Assembly (NCBI RefSeq): GCF_050003625.1
Contig: NW_027445852.1
Location: 744,001-808,000 of the forward strand
Source: Haematobia irritans
Lineage: Eukaryota; Arthropoda; Insecta; Diptera; Muscidae
Direction of reading: 5' to 3'
DNA length: 64,000 bases
Each line of letters opens with the position of its first letter. Positions within the stretch are counted from its first letter, which is position 1. Positions 13,052 to 25,859 of the stretch are shown here, piece by piece. The notes beneath the pieces are model-generated. The model did no database searches. It was not told the DNA's origin and saw only the letters and a program-made list of their open reading frames with translations. The translations under genes were made by a program, and so were the position numbers.

Positions 13052-14547
13052 ATGCGTCCTATAGCCAAAAGGACCTCAATTCGTGACCATCCCCAAAAAA
13101 TCAAAATTTTGATGAAATCCTCAAAAAATTGAAATTTTATATGAAAAACTTATTTTGGCCATAACTCCTTAAATATGCGTCCTAGAGCCAAAAGGACCTC
13201 AATTCGTGATCACTCCCAAAAAATCAAAATTTTGATGAAAATCCTCAAAAAATTGAAATTTTATATGAAAAATTTATTTTGGCCATAACTCCTTAAATAT
13301 GCGTCCTAGAGCCAAAAGGACCTCAATTCGTGATCACTCCCAAAAAATCAAAATTTTGATGAAAATCCTCAAAAAATAGAAATTTTTATATGAAAAACTT
13401 ATTTTGGCCACAACTCCTTAAATATGCGTCCTATAGCCAAAAGGACCTCAATTCGTGACCACCCCCTAAAAATCCAAATTTCGACGAAAATCCTCAAAAA
13501 ATTGAAATTTTTATATGAAAAACTTATTTTGGCCATAACTCCTTAAATATGCGTCCTAGAGCCAAAAGGACCTCAATTCGTGATCACTCCCAAAAAATCA
13601 AAATTTTGATGAAAATCCTCAAAAAATTGAAATTTTTATATGAAAAACTTATTTTGGCCATAACTCCTTAAATATGCTTCCTAGAGCCAAAAGGACCTCA
13701 ATTCGTGACCACCCCCAAAAAATCAAAATTTTGATGAAAATCCTCAAAAAATTGAAATTTTTATATGAAAAACTTATTTTGGCCATAACTCCTTAAATAT
13801 GCTTCCTCGAGCCAAAAGGACCTCAATTCGTGATCACTCCCACAAAATCAAAATTTTGATGACAATCCTCAAAAAATTGAAATTTTTATATGAAAAACTT
13901 ATTTTGGCCATAACTCCTTAAATATGCGTCCTATAGCCAAAAGGACCTCAATTCGTGATCACTCCCACAAAATCAAAATTTTGATGAAAATCCTCAAAAA
14001 ATTGAAATTTTTATATAAAAAACTTATTTTGGCCATAACTCCTTAAATATGCGTCCTAGAGCCAAAAGGACCTCAATTCGTGACCACCCCCAAAAAATCA
14101 AAATTTTGATGACAATCCTCAAAAAATTGAAATTTTATATGAAAAACTTATTTTGGCCATAACTCCTTAAATATGCGTCCTAGAGCCAAAAGGACCTCAA
14201 TTCGTGATCACTCCCAAAAAATCAAAATTTTGATGAAAATCCTCAAAAAATTGAAATTTTATATGAAAAATTTATTTTGGCCATAACTCCTTAAATATGC
14301 GTCCTAGAGCCAAAAGGACCTCAATTCGTGACCATCCCCAAAAAATCAAAATTTTGATGAAAATCCTCAAAAAATTTAAATTTTTATATGAAAAACTTAT
14401 TTTGGGCCATAACTCCTTAAATATGCGTCCTAGCGCCAAAAGGACCTCAATTCGTGACCATCCCCAAAAAATCAAAATTTTGATGAAAATCCTCAAAAAA
14501 TTTAAATTTTTATATGAAAAACTTATTTTGGCCATAACTCCTTAAAT
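13052..14547 (+). repeat. HOR anchored on the Q/GAAATCC monomer: 12-mer copy (1,496 bp)
   Basis: After the anchor this copy jumps to the R monomer with the short TTTTATAT and then R-TAG-CACAACT at 13,299. It then runs through the second half of the unit, including the TATAG-R/P-GACAATCC pair that the 18-mer lost. That pair matches the 22-mer, so this copy is not simply derived from the adjacent 18-mer. One private change is TTCCTCGAG at about 13,803. Confidence 0.8.
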
Positions 14548-15169
14548 ATGCGTCCTATAGCCAAAAGGACCTCAATTCGTGACCATCCCCAAAAAATCAA
14601 AATTTTGATGAAATCCTCAAAAAATTGAAATTTTATATGAAAAACTTATTTTGGCCATAACTCCTTAAATATGCGTCCTAGAGCCAAAAGGACCTCAATT
14701 CGTGATCACTCCCAAAAAATCAAAATTTTGATGAAAATCCTCAAAAAATTGAAATTTTATATGAAAAACTTATTTTGGGCCATAACTCCTTAAATATGCG
14801 TCCTAGCGCCAAAAGGACCTCAATTCGTGACCATCCCCAAAAAATCAAAATTTTGATGAAAATCCTCAAAAAATTTAAATTTTTATATGAAAAACTTATT
14901 TTGGCCATAACTCCTTAAATATGCGTCCTATAGCCAAAAGGACCTCAATTCGTGACCATCCCCAAAAAATCAAAATTTTGATGAAATCCTCAAAAAATAG
15001 AAATTTTTATATGAGAAACTTATTTTGGCCATAACTCCTTAAATATGCGTCCTAGAGCCAAAAGGACCTCAATTCGTGACCATCCCCAAAAAATCAAAAT
15101 TTCGACGAAAATCCTCAAAAAATTTAAATTTTTATATGAAAAACTTATTTTGGCCATAACTCCTTAAAT
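14548..15169 (+). repeat. Truncated 3-mer copy of the same HOR and transition
   Basis: From the anchor at 14,548 there are three monomers (Q/GAAATCC, R with extra G, TAGCG-Q; 373 bp). The TATAG-Q/GAAATCC anchor appears again at 14,921, now with the TAG junction and TATGAGAAAC. One Q-TTTCGACG monomer follows and the pattern changes to the next HOR family at 15,170. Confidence 0.75.
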
Positions 15170-16169
15170 ATGCGTCCTAGAGCCAAAAGGACCTCAATTC
15201 GTGACCACCCCCAAAAAATCCAAATTTCGACGAACATCCTCAAAAAAATGAAATTTTTATATGAAAAACTTATTTTGCCCATAACTCCTTAAATATGCGT
15301 CCTAGAGCCAAAAGGACCTCAATTCGTGATCACTCCCAAAAAATCAAAATTTTGATGAAAATCCTCAAAAAATTTAAATTTTTATATGAAAAACTTATTT
15401 TGGCCATAACTCCTTAAATATGCGTCCTAGAGCCAAAAGGACCTCAATTCGTGACCACCCCCAAAAAATCCAAATTTCGACGAAAATCCTCAAAAAATTG
15501 AAATTTTTATATGAAAAACTTATTTTGGCCATAACTCCTTAAATATGCGTCCTAGAGCCAAAAGGACCTCAATTCGTGACCACCCCCAAAAAATCCAAAT
15601 TTCGACGAACATCCTCAAAAAAATGAAATTTTTATATGAAAAACTTATTTTGGCCATAACTCCTTAAATATGCGTCCTAGAGCCAAAAGGACCTCAATTC
15701 GTGATCACTCCCAAAAAATCAAAATTTTGATGAAAATCCTCAAAAAATTTAAATTTTTATATGAAAAACTTATTTTGGCCATAACTCCTTAAATATGCTT
15801 CCTAGAGCCAAAAGGACCTCAATTCGTGACCACCCCCAAAAAATCAAAATTTCGACGAAAATCCTCAAAAAAATGAAATTTTTATATGAAAAACTTATTT
15901 TGGCCATAACTCCTTAAATATGCGTCCTAGAGCCAAAAGGACCTCAATTCGTGACCACCCCCAAAAAATCAAAATTTCGACGAAAATCCTCAAAAAAATG
16001 AAATTTTTATATGAAAAACTTATTTTGGCCATAACTCCTTAAATATGCGTCCTAGAGCCAAAAGGACCTCAATTCGTGATCACTCCCACAAAATCCAAAT
16101 TTCGACGAAAATCCTCAAAAAATTGAAATTTTTATATGAAAAACTTATTTTGGCCATAACTCCTTAAAT
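15170..16169 (+). repeat. Partial leading unit of the 15-22-kb HOR (8 monomers)
   Basis: Eight monomers in exactly 1,000 bp: P-GAACATCC with GCCC, R, P, P-GAACATCC, R, GCT-P, P, R-ACAAAATCC-TTTCGACG. They equal the last eight monomers of the 23-mer at 18,063-19,062 (offset 2,893). Visible differences are one TTTTTATG in the later copy near 18,621 and the GCCC form here. Confidence 0.82.
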
Positions 16170-19062
16170 ATGCGTCCCAGAGCCAAAATGACCTCAATTC
16201 GTGACCACCCCCAAAAAATCCAAATTTCGACGAAAATCCTCAAAAAATTGAAATTTATATGAAAAACTTATTTTGGGCCATAACTCCTTAAATATGCGTC
16301 CTAGAGCCAAAAGGACCTCAATTCGTGACCATCCCCAAAAAATCACAATTTTGATGAAAATCCTCAAAAAATTGAAATTTTTATATGAAAAACTTATTTT
16401 GGCCATAACTCCTTAAATATGCGTCCTAGAGCCAAAAGGACCTCAATTCGTGACCACCCCCAATAAATCCAAATTTCGACGAAAATCCTCAAAAAATTGA
16501 AATTTTTATATGAAAAACTTATTTTGGCCATAACTCCTTAAATATGCGTCCTAGAGCCAAAAGGACCTCAATTCGTGATCACTCCCACAAAATCAAAATT
16601 TTGATGACAATCCTCAAAAAATTTAAATTTTTATATGAAAAACTTATTTTGGCCATAACTCCTTAAATATGCGTCCTAGAGCCAAAAGGACCTCAATTCG
16701 TGACCATCCCCAAAAAATCAAAATTTTGATGAAAATCCTCAAAAAATTGAAATTTTTATATGAAAAACTTATTTTGGGCCATAACTCCTTAAATATGCGT
16801 CCTAGCGCCAAAAGGACCTCAATTCGTGACCACCCCCAAAAAATCAAAATTTTGATGAAAATCCTCAAAAAATTTAAATTTTTATATGAAAAACTTATTT
16901 TGGCCATAACTCCTTAAATATGCGTCCTAGAGCCAAAAGGACCTCAATTCGTGATCACTCCCAAAAAATCAAAATTTTGATGAAAATCCTCAAAAAATTG
17001 AAATTTTTATATGAAAAACTTATTTTGGCCATAACTCCTTAAATATGCGTCCTAGAGCCAAAAGGACCTCAATTCGTGACCACCCCCAAAAAATCCAAAT
17101 TTCGACGAAAATCCTCAAAAAAATGAAATTTTTATATGAAAAACTTATTTTGGCCATAACTCCTTAAATATGCGTCCTAGAGCCAAAAGGACCTCAATTC
17201 GTGACCACCCCCAAAAAATCAAAATTTCGACGAAAATCCTCAAAAAAATGAAATTTTTATATGAAAAACTTATTTTGGCCATAACTCCTTAAATATGCGT
17301 CCTAGAGCCAAAAGGACCTCAATTCGTGACCACCCCCAAAAAATCCAAATTTCGACGAAAATCCTCAAAAAAATGAAATTTTTATATGAAAAACTTATTT
17401 TGGCCATAACTCCTTAAATATGCGTCCTAGAGCCAAAAGGACCTCAATTCGTGACCATCCCCAAAAAATCAAAATTTCGACGAAAATCCTCAAAAAAATG
17501 AAATTTTTATATGAAAAACTTATTTTGGCCATAACTCCTTAAATATGCGTCCTAGAGCCAAAAGGACCTCAATTCGTGACCATCCCCAAAAAATCAAAAT
17601 TTTGATGAAAATCCTCAAAAAAATGAAATTTTTATATGAAAAACTTATTTTGGCCATAACTCCTTTTTTGGGCCATAACTCCTTAAATATGCGTCCTAGA
17701 GCCAAAAGGACCTCAATTCGTGATCACTCCCAAAAAATCAAAATTTTGATGAAATCCTCAAAAAATAGAAATTTTTATATGAAAAACTTATTTTGGCCAT
17801 AACTCCTTAAATATGCTTCCTAGAGCCAAAAGGACCTCAATTCGTGACCATCCCCAAAAAATCAAAATTTCGACGAAAATCCTCAAAAAAATGAAATTTT
17901 TATATGAAAAACTTATTTTGCCCATAACTCCTTAAATATGCGTCCTAGAGCCAAAAGGACCTCAATTCGTGATCACTCCCAAAAAATCAAAATTTTGATG
18001 AAAATCCTCAAAAAAATGAAATTTTTATATGAAAAACTTATTTTGGCCATAACTCCTTAAATATGCGTCCTAGAGCCAAAAGGACCTCAATTCGTGACCA
18101 CCCCCAAAAAATCCAAATTTCGACGAACATCCTCAAAAAAATGAAATTTTTATATGAAAAACTTATTTTGGCCATAACTCCTTAAATATGCGTCCTAGAG
18201 CCAAAAGGACCTCAATTCGTGATCACTCCCAAAAAATCAAAATTTTGATGAAAATCCTCAAAAAATTTAAATTTTTATATGAAAAACTTATTTTGGCCAT
18301 AACTCCTTAAATATGCGTCCTAGAGCCAAAAGGACCTCAATTCGTGACCACCCCCAAAAAATCCAAATTTCGACGAAAATCCTCAAAAAATTGAAATTTT
18401 TATATGAAAAACTTATTTTGGCCATAACTCCTTAAATATGCGTCCTAGAGCCAAAAGGACCTCAATTCGTGACCACCCCCAAAAAATCCAAATTTCGACG
18501 AACATCCTCAAAAAAATGAAATTTTTATATGAAAAACTTATTTTGGCCATAACTCCTTAAATATGCGTCCTAGAGCCAAAAGGACCTCAATTCGTGATCA
18601 CTCCCAAAAAATCAAAATTTTTATGAAAATCCTCAAAAAATTTAAATTTTTATATGAAAAACTTATTTTGGCCATAACTCCTTAAATATGCTTCCTAGAG
18701 CCAAAAGGACCTCAATTCGTGACCACCCCCAAAAAATCAAAATTTCGACGAAAATCCTCAAAAAAATGAAATTTTTATATGAAAAACTTATTTTGGCCAT
18801 AACTCCTTAAATATGCGTCCTAGAGCCAAAAGGACCTCAATTCGTGACCACCCCCAAAAAATCAAAATTTCGACGAAAATCCTCAAAAAAATGAAATTTT
18901 TATATGAAAAACTTATTTTGGCCATAACTCCTTAAATATGCGTCCTAGAGCCAAAAGGACCTCAATTCGTGATCACTCCCACAAAATCCAAATTTCGACG
19001 AAAATCCTCAAAAAATTGAAATTTTTATATGAAAAACTTATTTTGGCCATAACTCCTTAAAT
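16170..19062 (+). repeat. HOR anchored on GCGTCCCAG/AAAATG monomer: 23-mer copy (2,893 bp)
   Basis: The anchor is a P-TTTCGACG monomer with GTCCCAGAGCC and AAAATGACC, a two-base-shorter AAATTTATATG and an extra G. It is followed by Q-TCACAATTTT, P-AATAAATCC, R-GACAATCC, Q-GGG, TAGCG-P, R, four P/Q TTTCGACG monomers, the 144-bp monomer (17,545), R/GAAATCC-TAG, GCT-Q with GCCC, R, then the eight-monomer set seen at 15,170. The anchor returns at 19,063. Confidence 0.85.
17545..17688 (+). repeat. 144-bp monomer with 19-bp local duplication, copy 1
   Basis: After GGCCATAACTCC the monomer reads TTTTTT then GGGCCATAACTCC before TTAAATATG, which is 19 bp more than normal. The inserted piece repeats the end of the monomer, so it looks like a slippage or short-homology duplication. 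144 is a multiple of three, so an apparent reading frame runs through it. Confidence 0.9.
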
Positions 19063-20580
19063 ATGCGTCCCAGAGCCAAAATGACCTCAATTCGTGACCA
19101 CCCCCAAAAAATCCAAATTTCGACGAAAATCCTCAAAAAATTGAAATTTATATGAAAAACTTATTTTGGGCCATAACTCCTTAAATATGCGTCCTAGAGC
19201 CAAAAGGACCTCAATTCGTGACCATCCCCAAAAAATCACAATTTTGACGAAAATCCTCAAAAAATTGAAATTTTTATATGAAAAACTTATTTTGGCCATA
19301 ACTCCTTAAATATGCGTCCTAGAGCCAAAAGGACCTCAATTCGTGACCACCCCCAATAAATCCAAATTTCGACGAAAATCCTCAAAAAAATGAAATTTTT
19401 ATATGAAAAACTTATTTTGGCCATAACTCCTTAAATATGCGTCCTAGAGCCAAAAGGACCTCAATTCGTGACCATCCCCAAAAAATCAAAATTTTGATGA
19501 AAATCCTCAAAAAAATGAAATTTTTATATGAAAAACTTATTTTGGCCATAACTCCTTTTTTGGGCCATAACTCCTTAAATATGCGTCCTAGAGCCAAAAG
19601 GACCTCAATTCGTGATCACTCCCAAAAAATCAAAATTTTGATGAAATCCTCAAAAAATAGAAATTTTTATATGAAAAACTTATTTTGGCCATAACTCCTT
19701 AAATATGCTTCCTAGAGCCAAAAGGACCTCAATTCGTGACCATCCCCAAAAAATCAAAATTTCGACGAAAATCCTCAAAAAAATGAAATTTTTATATGAA
19801 AAACTTATTTTGCCCATAACTCCTTAAATATGCGTCCTAGAGCCAAAAGGACCTCAATTCGTGATCACTCCCAAAAAATCAAAATTTTGATGAAAATCCT
19901 CAAAAAAATGAAATTTTTATATGAAAAACTTATTTTGGCCATAACTCCTTAAATATGCGTCCTAGAGCCAAAAGGACCTCAATTCGTGACCACCCCCAAA
20001 AAATCCAAATTTCGACGAACATCCTCAAAAAAATGAAATTTTTATATGAAAAACTTATTTTGGCCATAACTCCTTAAATATGCGTCCTAGAGCCAAAAGG
20101 ACCTCAATTCGTGATCACTCCCAAAAAATCAAAATTTTGATGAAAATCCTCAAAAAATTTAAATTTTTATATGAAAAACTTATTTTGGCCATAACTCCTT
20201 AAATATGCTTCCTAGAGCCAAAAGGACCTCAATTCGTGACCACCCCCAAAAAATCAAAATTTCGACGAAAATCCTCAAAAAAATGAAATTTTTATATGAA
20301 AAACTTATTTTGGCCATAACTCCTTAAATATGCGTCCTAGAGCCAAAAGGACCTCAATTCGTGACCACCCCCAAAAAATCAAAATTTCGACGAAAATCCT
20401 CAAAAAAAATGAAATTTTTATATGAAAAACTTATTTTGGCCATAACTCCTTAAATATGCGTCCTAGAGCCAAAAGGACCTCAATTCGTGATCACTCCCAC
20501 AAAATCCAAATTTCGACGAAAATCCTCAAAAAATTGAAATTTTTATATGAAAAACTTATTTTGGCCATAACTCCTTAAAT
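19063..20580 (+). repeat. Same HOR, internally deleted 12-mer copy (1,518 bp)
   Basis: Anchor, Q-TCACAATTTTGACG and P-AATAAATCC are followed directly by the 144-bp monomer at 19,437, so about eight monomers (about 1,001 bp) of the 23-mer are missing. Further on, the P/P-GAACATCC/R trio is also missing. The offset to the 23-mer changes from 2,893 to 1,892 across the first gap. The joins are in register with the monomer, as expected for unequal exchange. Confidence 0.82.
19437..19580 (+). repeat. 144-bp monomer with 19-bp local duplication, copy 2
   Basis: The same T6-GGGCCATAACTCC insertion, with the T-run at 19,556-19,561, 1,892 bp after copy 1. Identical structure in three places argues for one origin followed by amplification with its HOR. 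Confidence 0.9.
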
Positions 20581-22598
20581 ATGCGTCCCAGAGCCAAAAT
20601 GACCTCAATTCGTGACCACCCCCAAAAAATCCAAATTTCGACGAAAATCCTCAAAAAATTGAAATTTATATGAAAAACTTATTTTGGGCCATAACTCCTT
20701 AAATATGCGTCCTAGAGCCAAAAGGACCTCAATTCGTGACCATCCCCAAAAAATCACAATTTTGATGAAAATCCTCAAAAAATTGAAATTTTTATATGAA
20801 AAACTTATTTTGGCCATAACTCCTTAAATATGCGTCCTAGAGCCAAAAGGACCTCAATTCGTGACCACCCCCAATAAATCCAAATTTCGACGAAAATCCT
20901 CAAAAAATTGAAATTTTTATATGAAAAACTTATTTTGGCCATAACTCCTTAAATATGCGTCCTAGAGCCAAAAGGACCTCAATTCGTGATCACTCCCACA
21001 AAATCAAAATTTTGATGACAATCCTCAAAAAATTTAAATTTTTATATGAAAAACTTATTTTGGCCATAACTCCTTAAATATGCGTCCTAGAGCCAAAAGG
21101 ACCTCAATTCGTGACCATCCCCAAAAAATCAAAATTTTGATGAAAATCCTCAAAAAATTGAAATTTTTATATGAAAAACTTATTTTGGGCCATAACTCCT
21201 TAAATATGCGTCCTAGCGCCAAAAGGACCTCAATTCGTGACCACCCCCAAAAAATCAAAATTTTGATGAAAATCCTTAAAAAATTTAAATTTTTATATGA
21301 AAAACTTATTTTGGCCATAACTCCTTAAATATGCGTCCTAGAGCCAAAAGGACCTCAATTCGTGATCACTCCCAAAAAATCAAAATTTTGATGAAAATCC
21401 TCAAAAAATTGAAATTTTTATATGAAAAACTTATTTTGGCCATAACTCCTTAAATATGCGTCCTAGAGCCAAAAGGACCTCAATTCGTGACCACCCCCAA
21501 AAAATCCAAATTTCGACGAAAATCCTCAAAAAAATGAAATTTTTATATGAAAAACTTATTTTGGCCATAACTCCTTAAATATGCGTCCTAGAGCCAAAAG
21601 GACCTCAATTCGTGACCACCCCCAAAAAATCAAAATTTCGACGAAAATCCTCAAAAAAATGAAATTTTTATATGAAAAACTTATTTTGGCCATAACTCCT
21701 TAAATATGCGTCCTAGAGCCAAAAGGACCTCAATTCGTGACCACCCCCAAAAAATCCAAATTTCGACGAAAATCCTCAAAAAAATGAAATTTTTATATGA
21801 AAAACTTATTTTGGCCATAACTCCTTAAATATGCGTCCTAGAGCCAAAAGGACCTCAATTCGTGACCATCCCCAAAAAATCAAAATTTCGACGAAAATCC
21901 TCAAAAAAATGAAATTTTTATATGAAAAACTTATTTTGGCCATAACTCCTTAAATATGCGTCCTAGAGCCAAAAGGACCTCAATTCGTGACCATCCCCAA
22001 AAAATCAAAATTTTGATGAAAATCCTCAAAAAAATGAAATTTTTATATGAAAAACTTATTTTGGCCATAACTCCTTTTTTGGGCCATAACTCCTTAAATA
22101 TGCGTCCTAGAGCCAAAAGGACCTCAATTCGTGATCACTCCCAAAAAATCAAAATTTTGATGAAATCCTCAAAAAATAGAAATTTTTATATGAAAAACTT
22201 ATTTTGGCCATAACTCCTTAAATATGCTTCCTAGAGCCAAAAGGACCTCAATTCGTGACCATCCCCAAAAAATCAAAATTTCGACGAAAATCCTCAAAAA
22301 AATGAAATTTTTATATGAAAAACTTATTTTGCCCATAACTCCTTAAATATGCGTCGTAGAGCCAAAAGGACCTCAATTCGTGATCACTCCCAAAAAATCA
22401 AAATTTTGATGAAAATCCTCAAAAAAATGAAATTTTTATATGAAAAACTTATTTTGGCCACAACTCCTTAAATATGCGTCCTAGAGCCAAAAGGACCTCA
22501 ATTCGTGACCACCCCCAAAAAATCAAAATTTCGACGAAAATCCTCAAAAAATTGAAATTTTTATATGAAAAACTTATTTTGGCCATAACTCCTTAAAT
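20581..22598 (+). repeat. Same HOR, 16-mer copy (2,018 bp)
   Basis: This copy follows the 23-mer at an offset of 4,411 from the anchor through the 144-bp monomer (21,956) and the GCT-Q-GCCC monomer near 22,332. Two monomers later it leaves the pattern and returns to the anchor at 22,599. Private changes include CCTTAAAAAATTT near 21,275 and CGTCGTAG near 22,353. One extra A near 20,402 explains the shift of the offset from 4,410 to 4,411. Confidence 0.82.
21956..22099 (+). repeat. 144-bp monomer with 19-bp local duplication, copy 3
   Basis: The same insertion, with the T-run at 22,075-22,080, 4,411 bp after copy 1. No other monomer in the window carries it, so it marks this HOR family. Confidence 0.9.
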
Positions 22599-23086
22599 AT
22601 GCGTCCCAGAGCCAAAATGACCTCAATTCGTGACCACCCCCAAAAAATCCAAATTTCGACGAAAATCCTCAAAAAATTTAAATTTATATGAAAAACTTAT
22701 TTTGGGCCATAACTCCTTAAATATGCGTCCTAGAGCCAAAAGGACCTCAATTCGTGACCATCCCCAAAAAAACACAATTTTGATGAAAATCCTCAAAAAA
22801 TTGAAATTTTTATATGAAAAACTTATTTTGGCCATAACTCCTAAATATGCGTCCTAGAGCCAAAAGGACCTCAATTCGTGACCACCCCCAAAAAATCCAA
22901 ATTTCGACGAAAATCCTCAAAAAATTGAAATTTTTATATGAAAAACTTATTTTGGGCCATAACTCCTTAAATATGCGTCCTAGCGCCAAAAGGACCTCAA
23001 TTCGTGATCACTCCCAAAAAATCAAAATTTTGATGAAAATCCTCAAAAAATTGAAATTTTATATGAAAAATTTATTTTGGCCATAA
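22599..23086 (+). repeat. Fourth anchor monomer and segment shared with 50 kb
   Basis: The GTCCCAG/AAAATG anchor appears again, here with the AATTTAAATTTATATG junction. It is followed by a Q monomer with AAAAAACACAATTTT and a one-base-shorter CTCCTAAATATG (22,841), P-TTTCGACG with extra G, and TAGCG-R with the short TTTTATATG and AAAAATTTA. From about 22,680 on, the order and most bases match 50,030-50,433. Confidence 0.75.
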
Positions 23087-25859
23087 CTCCTTAAATATGC
23101 TTCCTAGAGCCAAAAGGACCTCAATTCGTGACCACCCCCAAAAAATCCAAATTTCGACGAAAATCCTCAAAAAATGAAATTTTTATATGAAAAACTTATT
23201 TTGGCCATAACTCCTTAAATATGCGTCCTAGAGCCAAAAGGACCTCAATTCGTGACCATCCCCAAAAAATCAAAATTTTGATGAAAATCCTCAAAAAATT
23301 GAAATTTTTATATGAAAAACTTATTTTGCCCATAACTCCTTAAATATGCGTCCTAGAGCCAAAATGACCTCAATTCGTGACCACCCCCAAAAAATCAAAA
23401 TTTTGATGAAATCCTCAAAAAATAGAAATTTTTATATGAAAAACTTATTTTGGCCATAACTCCTTAAATATGCGTCCTAGAGCCAAAAGGACCTCAATTC
23501 GTGACCACCCCCAAAAAATCCAAATTTCGACGAAAATCCTCAAAAAATTGAAATTTTATATGAAAAACTTATTTTGGCCATAACTCCTTAAATATGCGTC
23601 CTAGAGCCAAAAGGACCTCAATTCGTGATCACTCCCAAAAAATCAAAATTTTGATGAAAATCCTCAAAAAATTGAAATTTTTATATGAAAAACTTATTTT
23701 GGCCATAACTCCTTAAATATGCGTCCTAGAGCCAAAAGGACCTCAATTCGTGACCACCCCCAAAAAATCCAAATTTCGACGAAAATCCTCAAAAAATTGA
23801 AATTTTTATATGAAAAACTTATTTTGGCCATAACTCCTTAAATATGCGTCCTAGAGCCAAAAGGACCTCAATTCGTGACCATCCCCAAAAAATCAAAATT
23901 TTGATGAAAATCCTCAAAAAATTGAAATTTTTATATGAAAAACTTATTTTGGCCATAACTCCTTAAATATGCGTCCTAGAGCCAAAAGGACCTCAATTCG
24001 TGATCACTCCCAAAAAATCAAAATTTTGATGAAATCCTCAAAAAATAGAAATTTTTATATGAAAAACTTATTTTGGCCATAACTCCTTAAATATGCTTCC
24101 TAGAGCCAAAAGGACCTCAATTCGTGACCATCCCCAAAAAATCAAAATTTCGACGAAAATCCTCAAAAAAATGAAATTTTTATATGAAAAACTTATTTTG
24201 GCCATAACTCCTTAAATATGCGTCCTAGAGCCAAAAGGACCTCAATTCGTGATCACTCCCAAAAAATCAAAATTTTGATGAAAATCCTCAAAAAATTGAA
24301 ATTTTATATGAAAAATTTATTTTGGCCATAACTCCTTAAATATGCGTCCTAGAGCCAAAAGGACCTCAATTCGTGATCACTCCCACAAAATCCAAATTTT
24401 GATGACAATCCTCAAAAAAATGAAATTTTTATATGAAAAACTTATTTTGGCCATAACTCCTTAAATATGCGTCCTAGAGCCAAAAGGACCTCAATTCGTG
24501 ACCACCCCCAAAAAATCAAAATTTCGACGAAAATCCTCAAAAAAATGAAATTTTTATATGAAAAACTTATTTTGGCCATAACTCCTTAAATATGCTTCCT
24601 AGAGCCAAAAGGACCTCAATTCGTGACCATCCCCAAAAAATCAAAATTTTGATGAAAATCCTCAAAAAATTGAAATTTTTATATGAAAAACTTATTTTGG
24701 CCATAACTCCTTAAATATGCGTCCTAGAGCCAAAAGGACCTCAATTCGTGACCACCCCCAAAAAATCAAAATTTCGACGAAAATCCTCAAAAAAATGAAA
24801 TTTTTATATGAAAAACTTATTTTGGCCATAACTCCTTAAATATGCGTCCTAGAGCCAAAAGGACCTCAATTCGTGATCACTCCCAAAAAATCAAAATTTT
24901 GATGAAAATCCTCAAAAAATTGAAATTTTTATATGAAAAACTTATTTTGGCCATAACTCCTTAAATATGCGTCCTAGAGCCAAAAGGACCTCAATTCGTG
25001 ATCACTCCCACAAAATCCAAATTTTGATGACAATCCTCAAAAAAATGAAATTTTTATATGAAAAACTTATTTTGGCCATAACTCCTTAAATATGCGTCCT
25101 AGAGCCAAAAGGACCTCAATTCGTGACCATCCCCAAAAAATCCAAATTTCGACGAAAATCCTCAAAAAATTGAAATTTTTATATGAAAAACTTATTTTGG
25201 GCCATAACTCCTTAAATATGCGTCCTAGAGCCAAAAGGACCTCAATTCGTGACCATCCCCAAAAAATCACAATTTTGATGAAAATCCTCAAAAAATTGAA
25301 ATTTTTATATGAAAAACTTATTTTGGCCATAACTCCTTAAATATGCTTCCTAGAGCCAAAAGGACCTCAATTCGTGACCATCCCCAAAAAATCAAAATTT
25401 TGATGAAAATCCTCAAAAAAATGAAATTTTTATATGAGAAACTTATTTTGGCCATAACTCCTTAAATATGCGTCCTAGAGCCAAAAGGACCTCAATTCGT
25501 GACCACCCCCAAAAAATCAAAATTTTGATGAAAATCCTCAAAAAATTGAAATTTTTATATGAAAAACTTATTTTGGCCATAACTCCTTAAATATGCGTCC
25601 TATAGCCAAAAGGACCTCAATTCGTGATCACTCCCAAAAAATCAAAATTTTGATGAAAATCCTCAAAAAATAGAAATTTTTATATGAAAAACTTATTTTG
25701 GGCCATAACTCCTTAAATATGCGTCCTAGAGCCAAAAGGACCTCAATTCGTGACCACCCCCAAAAAATCCAAATTTCGATGAAAATCCTCAAAAAAATGA
25801 AATTTTTATATGAAAAACTTATTTTGGCCATAACTCCTTAAATATGCGTCCTAGAGCCA

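Noticed and set aside
17645..17690. T6 followed by GGGCC as a rho-independent terminator
   Set aside because: No GC-rich stem precedes the T-run; it is a 19-bp local duplication of the monomer end.
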